A stretch of 64,000 bases of DNA from positions 372,001 through 436,000 of the forward strand of contig MCGO01000016.1 of the NCBI GenBank assembly GCA_002104985.1, written 5' to 3'. The notes under the pieces are model-generated. The model was not told the origin of the DNA. It did not search any database and worked only from the letters and a program-made list of their open reading frames with translations. The position numbers and the translations under genes were made by a program. Shown piece after piece: positions 22,175 through 36,599 of this stretch (its first letter is position 1; every line of letters begins with the position of its first letter). The stretch comes from Rhizoclosmatium globosum. Lineage: Eukaryota; Chytridiomycota; Chytridiomycetes; Chytridiales; Chytriomycetaceae.

Positions 22175-25100
22175 CTAAGGACCTTGGGTTGCATTCAACG
22201 GCTCCATTTCGCCATATTTTACTGGACTTGCCGCTCCGCCAATACTTATCATGCTGCTCTTCATCGTATGCATTGAACCTGTTCTAACTCTCAGATTCGG
22301 ACTCACGGGCTCATCAATCTTCGATTTAATAGAGTTGTTTCGATGAACTGCTGAAGCTTGAGAATCATTGAACGGATGAACGCTACCACCAAACTTTGAG
22401 CTTATTGAAGCACTTGCGGCTGCACTCGCAAGAACACCTTTGATTAGGCTTCAAGGTATGATTTATATGGTTGCCAGTAAATTCTTGTAGCACAGATGAA
22501 CGTGAGAAATAGGATATATACGTTGATTTGGACCATTTCTGCAAATTGAAATTTGATGAGGTTATGTGTTATCGACAATAAGGATCATACCGTTGTATCG
22601 AACCAACATCGTAAACAAAATCGATGTAACTCCTTTCTCCAGCATAGTAATCGGCATCATATAATACATTTCGGGTCTGAAGACAATGTAGAGACACTGG
22701 AATAGCTTCTGCACATTCGAAATTCCTTCCTCCTCGTACTTGATGTTTCCTCCTTTCGCTAGTTTGTGTAACACATATGCGATAAGTGCTGGGACAACTC
22801 CTAGAAAGATTATCAGGATTATAACGGCAAGAGCTGCTCCAGGTGCATGTTCAGAGCCGAAACATTCGACGTTTGGAGCATTTGTCAAGACGTGTTTTCC
22901 CATGATGTCGGTACATTGAAGTCTACAGCAATTAGTTGTATGATATGAGATTGAATGACATCAGAAACTTACAAAAGTAAACTCGCATCAATCAAGGGCA
23001 TCATCACAAACGTTAAAACAACGATCGTAGCCCTGAAACAAATCAAACTGATACTTTGTCCCTTCATATAGTACGGCGTAAATCTTCCAGCAGACTCGAC
23101 GGAAATTAATCCACTTGATTGCAAGAACCGCATCCCAAAGTAAATAGCGATAATGTATCCTTGAATCAAAAGCGGCAAGAAGAACCGAAACATCATTTTG
23201 GACACTCCCTTAATCGGCAACGTGCAATCAGAGACCATTCCGTCAATATTAAGCGAAGCAATGGCAAGGAATGTACTCAACCCAGGTAAACTCAAAAGGC
23301 CGTTTGGTTGATCGATAAAGATATAATACGTGACTTGAAAGTAAAAGAACAGAACCTCAACCGTCGGGGCTTCTTCGAATGGAAGGAAGAGGAGAACAAC
23401 AGCACCAAAGAACGCGCCAAACAGAATCAAATAGAAACTAGCTCCACCCGCCGTAGAACATTTACTGCACTTTGCATTCCACATGTACGAGTTGGGCTCT
23501 TTACACTCTGTGCATAGTATTCCGGAAAACGTGGGAGCACAGGTTTCGGCTGGACATGTGCCGTTGTCACAACATGTCGATGATATAGGACACTTGTACC
23601 AATCGGGTGTCGTGTGGTTGATGCTATGAGGCATCCAGTATCCGTTCGTGACTTCAACTTCGGCTCCACCAGGACAGTGTAGGGATTCAGGACATGGCTA
23701 TCAATGTGTTAGCGAAATCAAATGAAGGGAATGGTTTTTAATACCTCACAGACGCCTGTGTTGTGGGTATCCCAATTGAAAGTTCCTGGGGACAGATAAT
23801 GCACGAGTATGCAACGTTGACCATGTATCTACCGTATCCGATACCACACGAAACTGCATTAAATTATTATTCAGAGAAAATCGTGTTTGTTTTTTTTTAA
23901 TGTGATACATACCGACGGACTTTGGAGGAGCTGGAATCCAAGGCCCCCAGATGTTTTCATTCTCTTGAACCCATTTGCAAGCTGCTTGTGAGTAATTCAA
24001 TTTTAAGGAAGCCGTGCTTCGAAGCATTTGGTTCATGTATGCATCAAGAATCTGGTACTGGTTGACAAAGGATTGGAGTTCTGGGAAGTCTGCAAGAAAC
24101 TTCTGGGATGCGAGCTGGAAAGCAACGAATTTACTCATAAAATCATGAATTAATATAGTACGTTATCTTACTTGTGAATAATGATTGTTGGAACATCGGT
24201 TGTGACGAACGCCGTATCTCTGTCTAGCATCAAAAACACGTCAGAGAGACTCATTTTAAAGATCACAGAAAAATACGATGCTCCAAGTTGACGTACTGCT
24301 GTGGGTCGGTGGCCGGAACAAAACTTTCGTGATATTATTTGAAGCAACAAAAGTACTCGGGGCCCAATTGTAAACAAAACATTCAAGTTCGCATCAAGAG
24401 CCTTTTGCATTGCAATGTCCGCGTTCCATCCCAAAACTTGATGGTGACCATTAGATTCAAACTATCAATGAGGCGTTGAAAGTTTCCTGGAGAATAGCCG
24501 GGATCATAAGCCCACAGCTCAACACATTTAGCGCCTGGGACTTTGCATTGAGACGGAATGTAATACTGGAGAGTTGCGTGTTAGTTTACTCCTTCACTGA
24601 AAAAAGACGTAACTCCATTCGTACACTGCGCTGGCTGGCCGTCGCACTGCGGTTTTCCATTCACCAAGAAGGCTGGTGTGCTTCCGCTTTCTGGGAGCAA
24701 CGCGCGAGCGTCTGGGTTTAAAAGGAATCTCCAAAAGTCGAATCCGTAATTCGGGTACTTGTCAATCAGAGAGTTGGGAACGTAGAGTCCAATCACGCCT
24801 GAGTAACCTGTTGCTCCCATATCGACAGCAACTCGGTCAATCTGTGTCATTTGGGCATAGTTGGGTAGATCTTGTGGCCCTATTGTTGAATAAAATAAAT
24901 GAGTGATAGAAACAGTCAAAATAAATTTGGAATTACAAGCTTCAAGGAAAAGGTCAACAACATTGGCGTAGAAGTCCGATCCAATTGCATATCCTGTTCC
25001 CTATTGCATTGTAGTTGATGAGTAATCGGAACACTTTTTTTCAAATTGAGATTACCGTTGCCGCAACAAAGACTCTGCAGTAGAAGAGTGGTTGTTAGAG

Positions 25101-25456
25101 ACGTTGAGCGATGGGATTGACATAAACTAGAAGTATTGTACACTCAACTCATAACCCATGATTTCCAACAGATACTGCGCGACATACGCGTTGATATAAT
25201 ATGAGTCCCATCCCTGGGCAGTCACAACAATTTGTCTCTTTGAGTCCGTGTACAGACTACCATCGGGATTCTTGAGGTCCTTCCATCCGTACGAGTTGTT
25301 TTTCAAGGGAAGGAGGGCCGTTGACACGTGGATTTGGTTGATAATGATACTGGGTCCAGTTGGTGGCAGGTGTTGCTGAGAACATACCAAGCTCACAGTA
25401 ACCTCCAGAAGTAGGAGGAGGGAGGTAAGCACGCGTCTCGTTCCGAAAGGGATCAT
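22175..25456 (-). CDS. Receptor-like protein: OpuAC-type binding domain, Cys-rich segment, multi-pass membrane domain
   Basis: Many exons, including 24614..24879, 24937..25000 and a 19-nt exon at 25056..25074. A signal peptide (LTSLLLLLEVTVSLVCS) precedes a solute-binding domain of the glycine-betaine ABC type: QIVVTAQGWDSYYINAYVAQ, DMGATGYSGVIGLYVP, SPGNFQRLIDSLNLMVTIKF, ALDANLNVLF and the closing helix AACKWVQENENIWGPWIP. A Cys-rich segment follows (CPISSTCCDNGTC, GILCTECKEP, CSKC), then about six hydrophobic spans (ASFYLILFGAFFGAVVLLFL, FFLPLLIQGYIIAIYFGM, AALAVIILIIFLGVVPALIA, INVYILFLTFICATRIYW) and a Ser-rich tail. The layout resembles class C receptors with an unrelated membrane domain. 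After QPYKSYLEA the last span present in the paralogue is missing. Several single-base breaks occur, one at a T run in the second lobe. Ligand and signalling partner are unknown. Confidence 0.8.
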
Positions 25457-25576
25457 CCTCCGACACAGATTTACGTGTTGTCTAGTTCAGATGAAATTGT
25501 TCCAGAGAATCTTCTGAATCGGCCGATAGAAGATGACCTCCTTTGTCCAAGCATCGGCTCTTGTGAAAAACTTGAA

Positions 25577-27401
<1,825 letters not shown>

Positions 27402-27510
27402 ATATACATAACCTGCTTAACCAATAAATCCATGATTTTTTCTGAGGTGGTTGAGTGACAGGGTGGCATTGCTGATGACTCCTCACACAAAGGAACTTGC
27501 GAACGAAAAA

Positions 27511-30500
27511 TGGGCATCCCCAAGGTACGGGGAGACAATACCTCTGAACTACATCTGATACCTCGTCACAGTTCTTTAGATGGATATCCGAGAGATATCC
27601 TCTCTGCTCCAACCTCGTTCAGGAGAACAAGATACCTGTTTTCGGTTAGCAGTTGTGCCGCGTACTCTCTCATCCATCACGCTTATCTCTTAACTCTCCC
27701 TTCGAAGATAATCTGTACCTCGATATGAATGGAATTATCCATCCCTGCTCGGTAAATAGTCCACTTACCCCACTTGACCTAAGGTGTACAGTCTAAGTAA
27801 CGTCAACCCAACAGCACCCCAACGACGACAACCCACACTTCCGTATCACCGAAGAGCAAATCTTTCTGGCAATCTTCAACTACATCGACGCCTTGTTTAC
27901 AAAGATCAAACCCACAAAAGTGTTTTTCATGGCTGTCGACGGTGTTGCTCCGCGTGCAAAAATGAACCAACAGCGAAGCAGAAGATTTCGTACTGCCAAA
28001 GACGCGGAAGATGCGAGAAAGAAGGCTTTGGCGAAGGGCGAGGAATTGCCCAAAGAAAAGGCGTTTGATTCAAACTGTATCACTCCTGGTTCGTTCAGAA
28101 GAGGTTGTGCCACCCCCCAGGTTCTGAATTATGACATCATAGGTACTCCATTATGGCGCGCTTGTCCGAGAACTTGAAATACTTTATTGCGAAGAAGATT
28201 TCTGAAGACGCAGCTTGGGCCAACGTCACTGTCATTTTGTCTGGACACGACGTCCCTGGAGAAGGAGAGCACAAGATTATGGAATACATTCGTAGTGTCC
28301 GTGCCTCTCCAGATTACATTCCCAACACAAGACACTGTCTCTATGGGTGAGTTTCCACTAACTTTCTCTCCTTCATCTGACCATCATTCACAGTCTCGAC
28401 GCCGATCTGATTATGCTCGGTCTTCTCTCGCATGAGCCGCATTTTGCTCTTCTCCGTGAAGAAGTCACGTTCGGAGGAAAGGGCAGTCCAACAAAAAGAC
28501 TTTGGCGACATCCAACCCAGACGCTCAGCATTTCTATCTTATGCATTTGTCTATTTTCCGCGAGTATCTCGATTTGGAGTTCAAGAGTATCCAATCGGCA
28601 CTGAATGGGTTTGACTATTCTCTTGAACGAGTCATTGATGACTTTATCCTGCTCTCTTTTTTCGTTGGTACGTCTGGATTTTTTCTCGGTCTTTATGCTA
28701 ACTTGGCTATATTTTTAGGAAATGATTTCTTGCCACATCTTCCTGGATTGCACATCAACGAAGGCGCTCTTGCAACTTTCTTTAAAATCTACAAGGAGAG
28801 ACTCCCATCTATGGGCGGATACATCAACGAAGACGGTGAAATCAACTTAGGCAGGCTGGAGATTTTGTTGCAAGGTATCGGAGAAATGGAGCGGGAAGTT
28901 TTCATGATGGAGCGTGGAGATATTGTTACTGGTGCTGTTGTTAGTATCCAACGTGGGCCTCAGTCAGGTGGAGGTAGAGGAAAGGGGAAAAAGAGAGGAA
29001 ATCGAAGGGGTCCACAAGTTGTTGAGGTTGAAGATGGGGCTTCGTCATCAGGAGGCTCACCGAAAGCTGCCGAGGCCGCCAAGAAAAAGAACATTCTTTG
29101 TAAGTGGGCGCTATTCGTATCTTAATTGATTTTTGACTTCTTGCCAGATTTGTCCAGTCATCAAAAAGAACTCTATGACAAGATCCGTAATTTCATTATG
29201 ACCCCGCGCAGTGATGACACGGCTGCCTTATTTTTCCCTCCTCATACTTCTGTTGACGATCGGACTTTCATTATTGGGCTGGCTAAGGAGCTCGGACTTC
29301 GGCACGGTATTGGCTTTGACCCGTCAGAGGAGATTCCTCAATCTCAACAGCTTCAAAAACTCTTTGTTTCTTGGGAAGGCGATGATTTAGATGATGAAAG
29401 TGATGAAGAGAGCAATGAGGCGAGGATGCGGATCGTGAAACGTTATGATTTCGCAGAAGTTCTTGACGAAGCGGATTTAGATGCCAAGAAGGAAGAGGAA
29501 GGAAAGGTTGAAATCGAGGAGGAATTTGCGAACTGGAAGGCCGAGTATTACAGGGTGAGGTTATTTGAATTCTATTTACTCAATACTGATGAATATTACA
29601 GGAAAAACTCGAATTTAGCCCCACCAAGAATCCAGAAAAGCTTGATCAAATTGTTTATCACTACATCGAAGGATTGCAGTGGGTCCTCTTGTACTACTAC
29701 CGCGGAGTACCGTCTTGGGGTTGGTTCTTCCCATACCACTACGCACCAAAGATCACAGACTTGAACAATATCATTCGATTCCATCCAATTAAATTCGAGA
29801 AAGGGAAGCCATTCCTGCCATTTTACCAACTGATGGGTGTCCAGCCTGCAGCCTCAAAAGAACTGCTCCCGCCTCCATTCCAGGACTTGATGACGGACCC
29901 TGGTTCGCCAATTATCGATTTCTATCCAACTGATTTCGCTTTGGATTTGAATGGAAAGAAGCAGGATTGGGAAGCTGTCGTCAAGATTCCTTTCATTGAT
30001 GAGGAGCGTTTGATCAAGAGTTTACAAGGTACGATATTGCAATGGTTATTATATTGAAACTCAAAGATTTTATCAGCTCGAGAGAAGGTCAACTTACAAA
30101 GGAAGAGAAGAAACGTAACTCGTTGGGAACTGCGTTCAAGTTCCAAAAGAACCCAGACCCGAAAGCACCTCCATACCACCATCAGTCCCCTTCTGAATCG
30201 TTCCCAAGTATTCCTGCTTGTACCGCTCAGATGGTCGTATTCAATATTCCGTCTGATGTCTCGCTCAAGTTTGGATTGTTGGAGGGCAACTTTTCAAACT
30301 TCCACCCTGGATTCCCTTCGTTGAAAACACTCCAACATACTGCAACGCTCGGATACCACGGCGTTACTGTCTTCCAACAAGAATCTCAGCGTGAAACTGT
30401 GGTTGTGACTTTGACGGCCGCTTTGCACGCTCAGAGTCAGCCCACTGAAGCAATCGCACTCCGTTTGTTGCAGCAGAAGCATGTATTTATCGGCTGGCCT

Positions 30501-33095
30501 TTCCTCACGGAAGCTCTTGTCGTTAAAGTCAGCGATGAGCTATGTGCTACCGAGCTGCAAAGGAGTCGGTTCTGTCGTAACTGATGCTCGTGACGTGGCT
30601 GCGGAAGCAATGACGGATCAGTCTCAGGATAAATTCTATGATGCGGTTGAAAAGTCTGAAGCAATCTACAGCAAGCGTTTCGGTACCATCATTGGTCCTG
30701 TGAAGTTGTGGTTTCAGTAAGACCTCTGAAGGGAATGACTCTTGCAGATGATGGAGTATGATTAAGGACTTTGGATTAAACGATGGCACCCGGATTCAGA
30801 TTACGCTCTTCAAACTATTGTTGAAGGAAAGCAGCATGAAGATCCACGATATGTGGAGTTGCCTCCTCCTGCTATTGGTGACGAGTTCTATGTTGGATCT
30901 TCTGTGTTCTTCTTGGGTCCGGTCAACTATGGATGTCGCGCTGAAGTTCAGGGTACAATGAGACGGGAGAGTTGATGACCGTGAAACTTGTGGTAAGTTT
31001 TCCTATTTATGATGTTCACATAATGAAACGTATACTGTAGTCTCCTTTGAGCCAAAAAGTCGAAGATGGCTTGCGATTCACCCAACAGTTGGCTGAACTC
31101 GCTGAACGTGACGAACGTTACATTCCTGCATTCCAAGTTTCTAAAAGTTTACATATTTCGGGTTTGGTGCTCTCCAAGTTGACTTCCAGTTTCTTTGTGA
31201 CTATGACAAATGGTAAAAGTCGAAATGGCGGTGATGAACGCGCCAATTTTGGTTTAAATATGAAATTCGAGGGGAAGGGCAAGAAGGTGTTGGGAATGAC
31301 CCGAAAGAACGGTACCTCATGGGAGTACAGTAACAAAGCGATTGATTTGATCCGTGAATATATCGTAAGTATTTTGGGTTTTGACGCTTGTGTGCTCAAC
31401 AACATCACAGACCAAGTTCCCCGAAGTTGTCCGTGGAATTGACCGCAGCCGTGGTGGAGACATCTTTGCAGACGTTGATTTTTCCCACCAGAGACATTAG
31501 TTGAGAGAATCGCAGACTTAAAGTCTTGGATTAAGACGATTGGCGTCAAGGACTTTGAGAAAGTATCACTGCAAGCTCAGGCCCTCACCAAACCTTTCGT
31601 TCAAAAGATTGAAGAAACTGTGGATGCTATTTATCAAGAAGCTGGGCTAATGTTTACCAAAAGTCGAAAGTTATCAAGAACATTCCTCGCAATGCAGTTT
31701 TAAAACCATCTCATGCTCCTTTCAGATGTGGAACTCAAAATTTCAAGTTGGGAGATCGTATTGTTAACGTTGCAGCGACTGGTATTGTTCCTTTGGGTGC
31801 GCTTGGAACTGTTGTTGGCGTAGAGGGTGGACGAGTTGTTGATATCGTGTTTGATGTCACTTTCATGTCAGGCGTGAGTTTGGAGGGAAGGTGAGCAATC
31901 ATATCATTTTTAATTCGACACAATCTAACAGCTGAGTTAGGTGTTCTCCACACCGTGGAATGTCAGTTTACAAAGACACGCTCTTGAATGTGAGTCGCCC
32001 TCAGCCTCTTTCTGGAACCATGCAACAACTGCAGCTGCCCAGTCTCGCTCAAAATGTGCCTGAAAGAATCCCTGGAAAGCCTCTGTTGAATCCAAAAGGA
32101 GAGGGAACGATAATGCCAATCCTGAAGCAGTTGCACAAAACACAAGACCAGCTCCAGTGAACCCAAAAGGTTTAGTTCCCACTGATATTGAAACCAGCCG
32201 CGGAAGTAATCCTGCAGCCACAACTCGCAGTGCTTGGACTGAAGGTGGCTCTCAGGGACATAGTACTATTAAGGTGCAACCAAACAAGATTGTGAAAAAA
32301 GACATCAGCGACCGATTTAAAACAGCAGAATGCACAGATTTTGAAGGGCCATACACAGCAGCACCAGAAACAGGGGCATACTAACAGAAAGAGATCTCCA
32401 AGTCCAAATAGAACTTCTCAAGAACCTACCCCAAATGAGATGGACAAAATGACTCGGGACTTAAAATCTATGCTCTCAATCGGCGGCTCGTCGCAAACCA
32501 CACCCACAGCACCTCAGCAGCAGCAGGCACCGCAAAGCCAGGAAATTTCGCATCAAATTCTTTCAATGATGGGAACGGGATCAACACCTGTTCAATATTC
32601 TTCCCCATACACCGTTGCTGCCAACTCAAATGGGTATAATAACGCCCCACGACAGACAGAATTAGAACAACTGGTCGGTGGAGTTCGCCCTCAATATTAT
32701 CCAAATCAACAATACGGTGGGGCATACAATCCGAACTATCAAATGAATTACTACCCACCTCCTGGAGCGTTTATTCCTCCTGGAGCTTATCCTGGTGCAC
32801 CAATTCCTCAAGGTGGTTTTATGCCTCCAATGGCGTACCAACCTGTACCTGGAGGCTATGTTCAACCTCCACCACAAGGTGACGCGTTCAGACCGCCAAA
32901 TGGTGGGGGAGGATACTATAATCCATCTCACGGTCACAACCATCATCATGGTAATAATAACCGTGGCAATGGCCGTGGAGGAAGAGGCGGTAGAGGTAGC
33001 CGCGGACGTGGGGGTCGCGGAGGCTCCAATCAGCATGACCGACACCAACCGGTAACAACAATCCTACACCAGCTGACGGTAGTGCAAGCCAATAA
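27511..33095 (+). CDS. XRN1: 5'-3' exoribonuclease XRN1
   Basis: Cytoplasmic mRNA decay nuclease. A 15-nt first exon encodes MGIPK and joins [19 protein letters not shown]; catalytic block motifs follow: [72 protein letters not shown] and [16 protein letters not shown]. Next comes an R3H-like segment ([13 protein letters not shown] to [14 protein letters not shown]) seen in fungal XRN1, then [20 protein letters not shown] and PHYAP-type sequence ([13 protein letters not shown]). D1-D4 and SH3-like regions extend to about 32.2 kb. The tail is Gln/Pro-rich then Gly/Arg-rich. At least ten introns; several one-base breaks. The end at 33095 needs one base restored; as written the frame runs to 33156. 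Confidence 0.92.
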
Positions 33096-33170
33096 TCATT
33101 TGACACGCATCCTTTCTTTTGGGGTTCATCCAATAATATATGTGAAAATAAAGTAAGCATATTTATTGGT

Positions 33171-33560
33171 TTATTTCTTCGAGGCAAATGCCGTGCAAAT
33201 CGCAGCCATCAGCAAAGGACTATTTTTAATAATCTCACCGTTTGGGTGTACTGACCTTCTCCTCTCGTTCCCACCCGCCCCGCCTACTGGCTGCTTATCA
33301 AACAAAACTTCCTCAGAAATCTCAAAGTTGCATTCACATGTTGTTTCTGAGAACGACCATCCCTTTCTGCGAGTCCACCCACTGCTGTTTCCGACTTTCG
33401 TTTGAGCCCGAGAATCTTCACGTCCAATTACTAAGAACCGACCTTGTGGGAATTCCCCGGTAATTGAAAAAACTGGGTTCTTGCTGGCAATTGAATGCAA
33501 CACAAGCTTCAAATCAGATTCAATTTCAATGACTCCTTGTGGTTGCTGATTGCTTCCCAT
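33171..33560 (-). CDS. Hypothetical protein
   Basis: A 129-residue single-exon ORF starting at an ATG (MGSNQQPQGVIEIESDLKLV). It has no signal peptide, membrane span or motif that I recognise; the middle mixes charged and hydrophobic residues (SKNPVFSITGEFPQGRFLVI) as a small folded domain would. It is convergent with XRN1, overlapping only its 3' flank. The region 33561-33696 between this gene and the next minus-strand stop is non-coding. Function unknown. Confidence 0.5.
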   Translation of the reverse strand: MGSNQQPQGVIEIESDLKLVLHSIASKNPVFSITGEFPQGRFLVIGREDSRAQTKVGNSSGWTRRKGWSFSETTCECNFEISEEVLFDKQPVGGAGGNERRRSVHPNGEIIKNSPLLMAAICTAFASKK

Positions 33561-33696
33561 CGAAGTATGAGCGCAAACCAAGATTCATTTGGCTTATCGT
33601 ATTTTTGTTATTTCAGTCACTTCAGTGCTCTTATAGTCTTCACGCAAGTCATTTATAATAATGGTACCCTCATTTTGCCATTTTGTGATATCAACA

Positions 33697-34480
33697 TCAA
33701 AAATACGGACGCGGGAGGCTTGTAAGAATATTTTGATAGATTTGGAAGAAATTGATGCATAGAGTTGAGTCATATTCTCTTTCGCTGTTGAGAGTCGCGA
33801 AAGGCCCGTTCTGCTTCCTTTCCTTTACTGCTTCCACCATAGGCATATTTGGATCACCAAAAAGAGCAGCTGAAACGCTCTGAGTGGATTCGGATATTCC
33901 TCGTTCTTTTTCCAAAATCTCCTGGACAACTGAAGCACGGTTATGGACCGACGATCTTACGGAGTTAGATCGAACAGCACCCGCGACATCACTCATTCTT
34001 TGAGTTAGAGAACGTCTCAATTTTGGATTTGGTAAGGTTGATGTAGAGGTTGATGAAGGTGCTCCGCTGACGGTTGCTCGCTTCGGAAGCGGTGGGAGAT
34101 CGTTATCGTCCATTTCAGCATTTTTTGAGAGACTTAAAGTCTTTCCTTGCTTGAGTAACTCGTCCAACGTGGTGTGATGCGGTGAGTTGACTTGCAACGT
34201 CAGCTTTATCGCCAACAGAAGCTTCGAAATTGATCTCAGCACTTGATCGTCCGAGGCTTCAAATAATTGGGTGACTGCTGGTAAAATATATGTGTCGTAT
34301 TCTGGAATCAAAGGTTGAAGCCGTGCAGTGAAGTCCAAAATAGAAGCTGCGGTGGCTTTGAGTTTGCCCTCATCTTTCCTTCTTTGATAAAAAAATAAGG
34401 GACTGAGTTTCCAAAACAATTGAGGGGATGATAAGGTCCAAGGGACTTGTGTTGGAAGTGGGTTTCAGTGGAGGCTCCAT
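33697..34480 (-). CDS. Hypothetical helical protein
   Basis: The start MEPPLKPTSNTSPLDLIIPS at 34480 lies in a different frame from the rest; a one-base slip in a T/A-rich run near 34385-34395 would join them. The body has helical segments (KATAASILDFTARLQPLI, LRSISKLLLAIKLTLQ), a Pro/Ser/Thr linker with SSTSTSTLPNPKLRRSL and a predicted helix VVQEILEKERGISESTQS. About 260 residues. No family recognised. The gene is divergent from the plus-strand coding region that follows. Confidence 0.5.
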
Positions 34481-34599
34481 TGTTCTTCTATTTACCAATA
34501 AAAAGAGAATCAATCTTTCTAAAATCAATGAAAAATGCTGGGGAGGTGACCAGTCCAGCTATAAGCAGAGGGCATAATCGACGTAAAGTATCAATTAGT

Positions 34600-36480
34600 C
34601 CCAATCAAAAAACACGCCTTCTTATATTTTAAATTTGCAGCTGGCATTGGCATCAGATGCAGTTATCGATCCAGTACTATTCCCTTCATTCCTTTCGTTT
34701 CAATTTTTGTCTTTCCCAATGACCATGAAAGTCGCAACTCTCAACTTGAACTCCCCATCTATCGATAACGCAGATTTCTCGCTTCGAATACTATTTATTT
34801 CTGAGCAAGCAGTGACTTTGAAGTCCGCCTCAATTAACATCACAAATTGTGGGGTTTGATTAAATAGAACCAGTTGAAATGTAAAGTTGGCGTCCAGGAC
34901 GTTGGGAGTGCGATCGACGTGTACTACTTAAAATACTCCTATAATCCTTTCAAATCATAAATGATCATGATGTTGAGATTTGAACAGCAAAACAGAAATA
35001 CAACCGAAAAGACAATGCAACCATTCGCTTCCCAGTAATATGAACTAAAATTTATCTTTTCACTATCGACGGAAGCATTTTTTGATATTATCAAATCTGA
35101 TACATTGTTGGTAATTGCTCTTGCCTCTACTGAGACATGGTTCCGGTATGGGTGAACTTCCGAAGAATGATGCAGACGCAGTTGTTCCATTTCGAGCAAT
35201 ATTTATTTTGAAGCAGTTGGCCGTTTGGATGATGGTGATATACTGCCCAATAGCCTTTTCATCACCTCCGGAAAAATTGACACAGGACACTTTCAAACGA
35301 AGTATGCAAGCAGGTCTCAACCTTGTCTAACGATTAGTCACTTGATCCGGATTGAGCTTGCGAGGTTTTTTGACTGGGTTATCTACCATAAAATGAAAAG
35401 TGATACCCTTTATCCTTTTGAACGCAGCCTTGAAACAACGAAAAAGATGTTAACACAGTAGATAATACCTCTATTCGGAAAGGACTGTCCAGCAAGGCGA
35501 AATCACCATCATTGCCGCTCTCCTGATCAATCTCCAACGTGTGCGTAAAACTCGTGAGAAGGAAAATTTTGGTGACGACGTTTCCTTGCCAAAACGACCT
35601 TCACCAAACTCAACTACTCGAGCATCTCGTCTCGCACATCCAATGACACCTCTCTTCGGCCTAGTCCTAGACGTGAGAGCAATCAGGCTAAATCTACTGG
35701 AAACAAGACAGATCTGCCGATTCTTCATGGATCCGAAACCAGGGTAAACGAGGCGGGTCGCCCCCATTCATCACAACCCGCTTCGGAGTTGTCCGCCTCT
35801 GCGCATAACGACGTATTGGAAGGTGTGGGATATGTGTCTAGCCCAGTTCAGTTCGAGGAAGATCCTTTGAGGCGCCAGTTGTTGGATGTCGTCCAAACCT
35901 GTCAACAAAGGGCGCGGAGCCTCGAATTTATCACAAGCCAAAGACACTCAACTAGGCTTCATGCTGATACGTTTCATACAATACCGTCTCGTATGCAATC
36001 AGGTGAGACAAGATCCCTTATCCCTCCCTCCTTTCACTCTCCCATCTCCCTTTATCGGGGATTACTGAAGCACCCGCTAATTTTTTTCTGTCGGATCTGT
36101 TAGAGAGCGGCATTTACTCTCAAAGTATACTATCTGCACACTCGGAGTCAGCAGCAGTGCCAGTATATAAATCTGTTTTGTTATCCTCTGAGCCGCTTAG
36201 ACACCCAACTTCCCTGTCATCAGTGTCCCCTCCCCCATATCAATCAATCTTTCGAAAGGGAAGTAGCTTTATGGAAGGCTACAGTGTATCTATCGCTGGT
36301 GAGTGTTCGGTGAAGCACAGACCCCACAAAAAGGTTGTGTGTGACTTTGTTGCACGCGCCAACCCATCTCCTTTTTTTTCATCTCCCTTACGTACTACCA
36401 CAACACATCAGAACCAGGGACTTCTGCTGCGCCGCTACAAATCATGTTGAACATGGTCGTGAACCACACAGTTGTGTCCT
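34600..36480 (+). CDS. Possible alpha-arrestin-like trafficking adaptor (limits uncertain)
   Basis: Several plus-strand coding pieces seem to form one broken gene. Pieces in order: MKVATLNLNSPSIDNADFSL, KNDADAVVPFRAIFILKQL, DDGDILPNSLFITSGKID and CLTISHLIRIELARFF, the last resembling the C-terminal arrestin strand; then a Ser/Pro-rich tail with DDVSLPKRPSPNS, EEDPLRRQLLDVVQTCQQRA and SVSPPPYQSIF. PPPY is a PY motif of the kind that arrestin-related adaptors use to bind the WW domains of Rsp5-family ubiquitin ligases. Introns with consistent borders are seen near 36003-36102 and 36300-36412. At least three frame changes are needed. The arrestin call rests on one strand motif plus the PY motif and is weak. 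Confidence 0.35.
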
Positions 36481-36599
36481 GAAAACAACACCGACAGCAT
36501 CCAGCTGAAAAGTCCTTACCTCTTGCAATCCAAATGTAACTTTGTTTTTTATTTTGTCGTACACTGCAGTGCTAACCACGAATCATAAATAGTTATCGT

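Noticed and set aside
22175..25456. Bacterial contamination as the source of the OpuAC-like domain
   Set aside because: The domain is divided by several GT-AG introns, including a 19-nt exon, and is joined in frame to a eukaryote-style signal peptide and membrane region.
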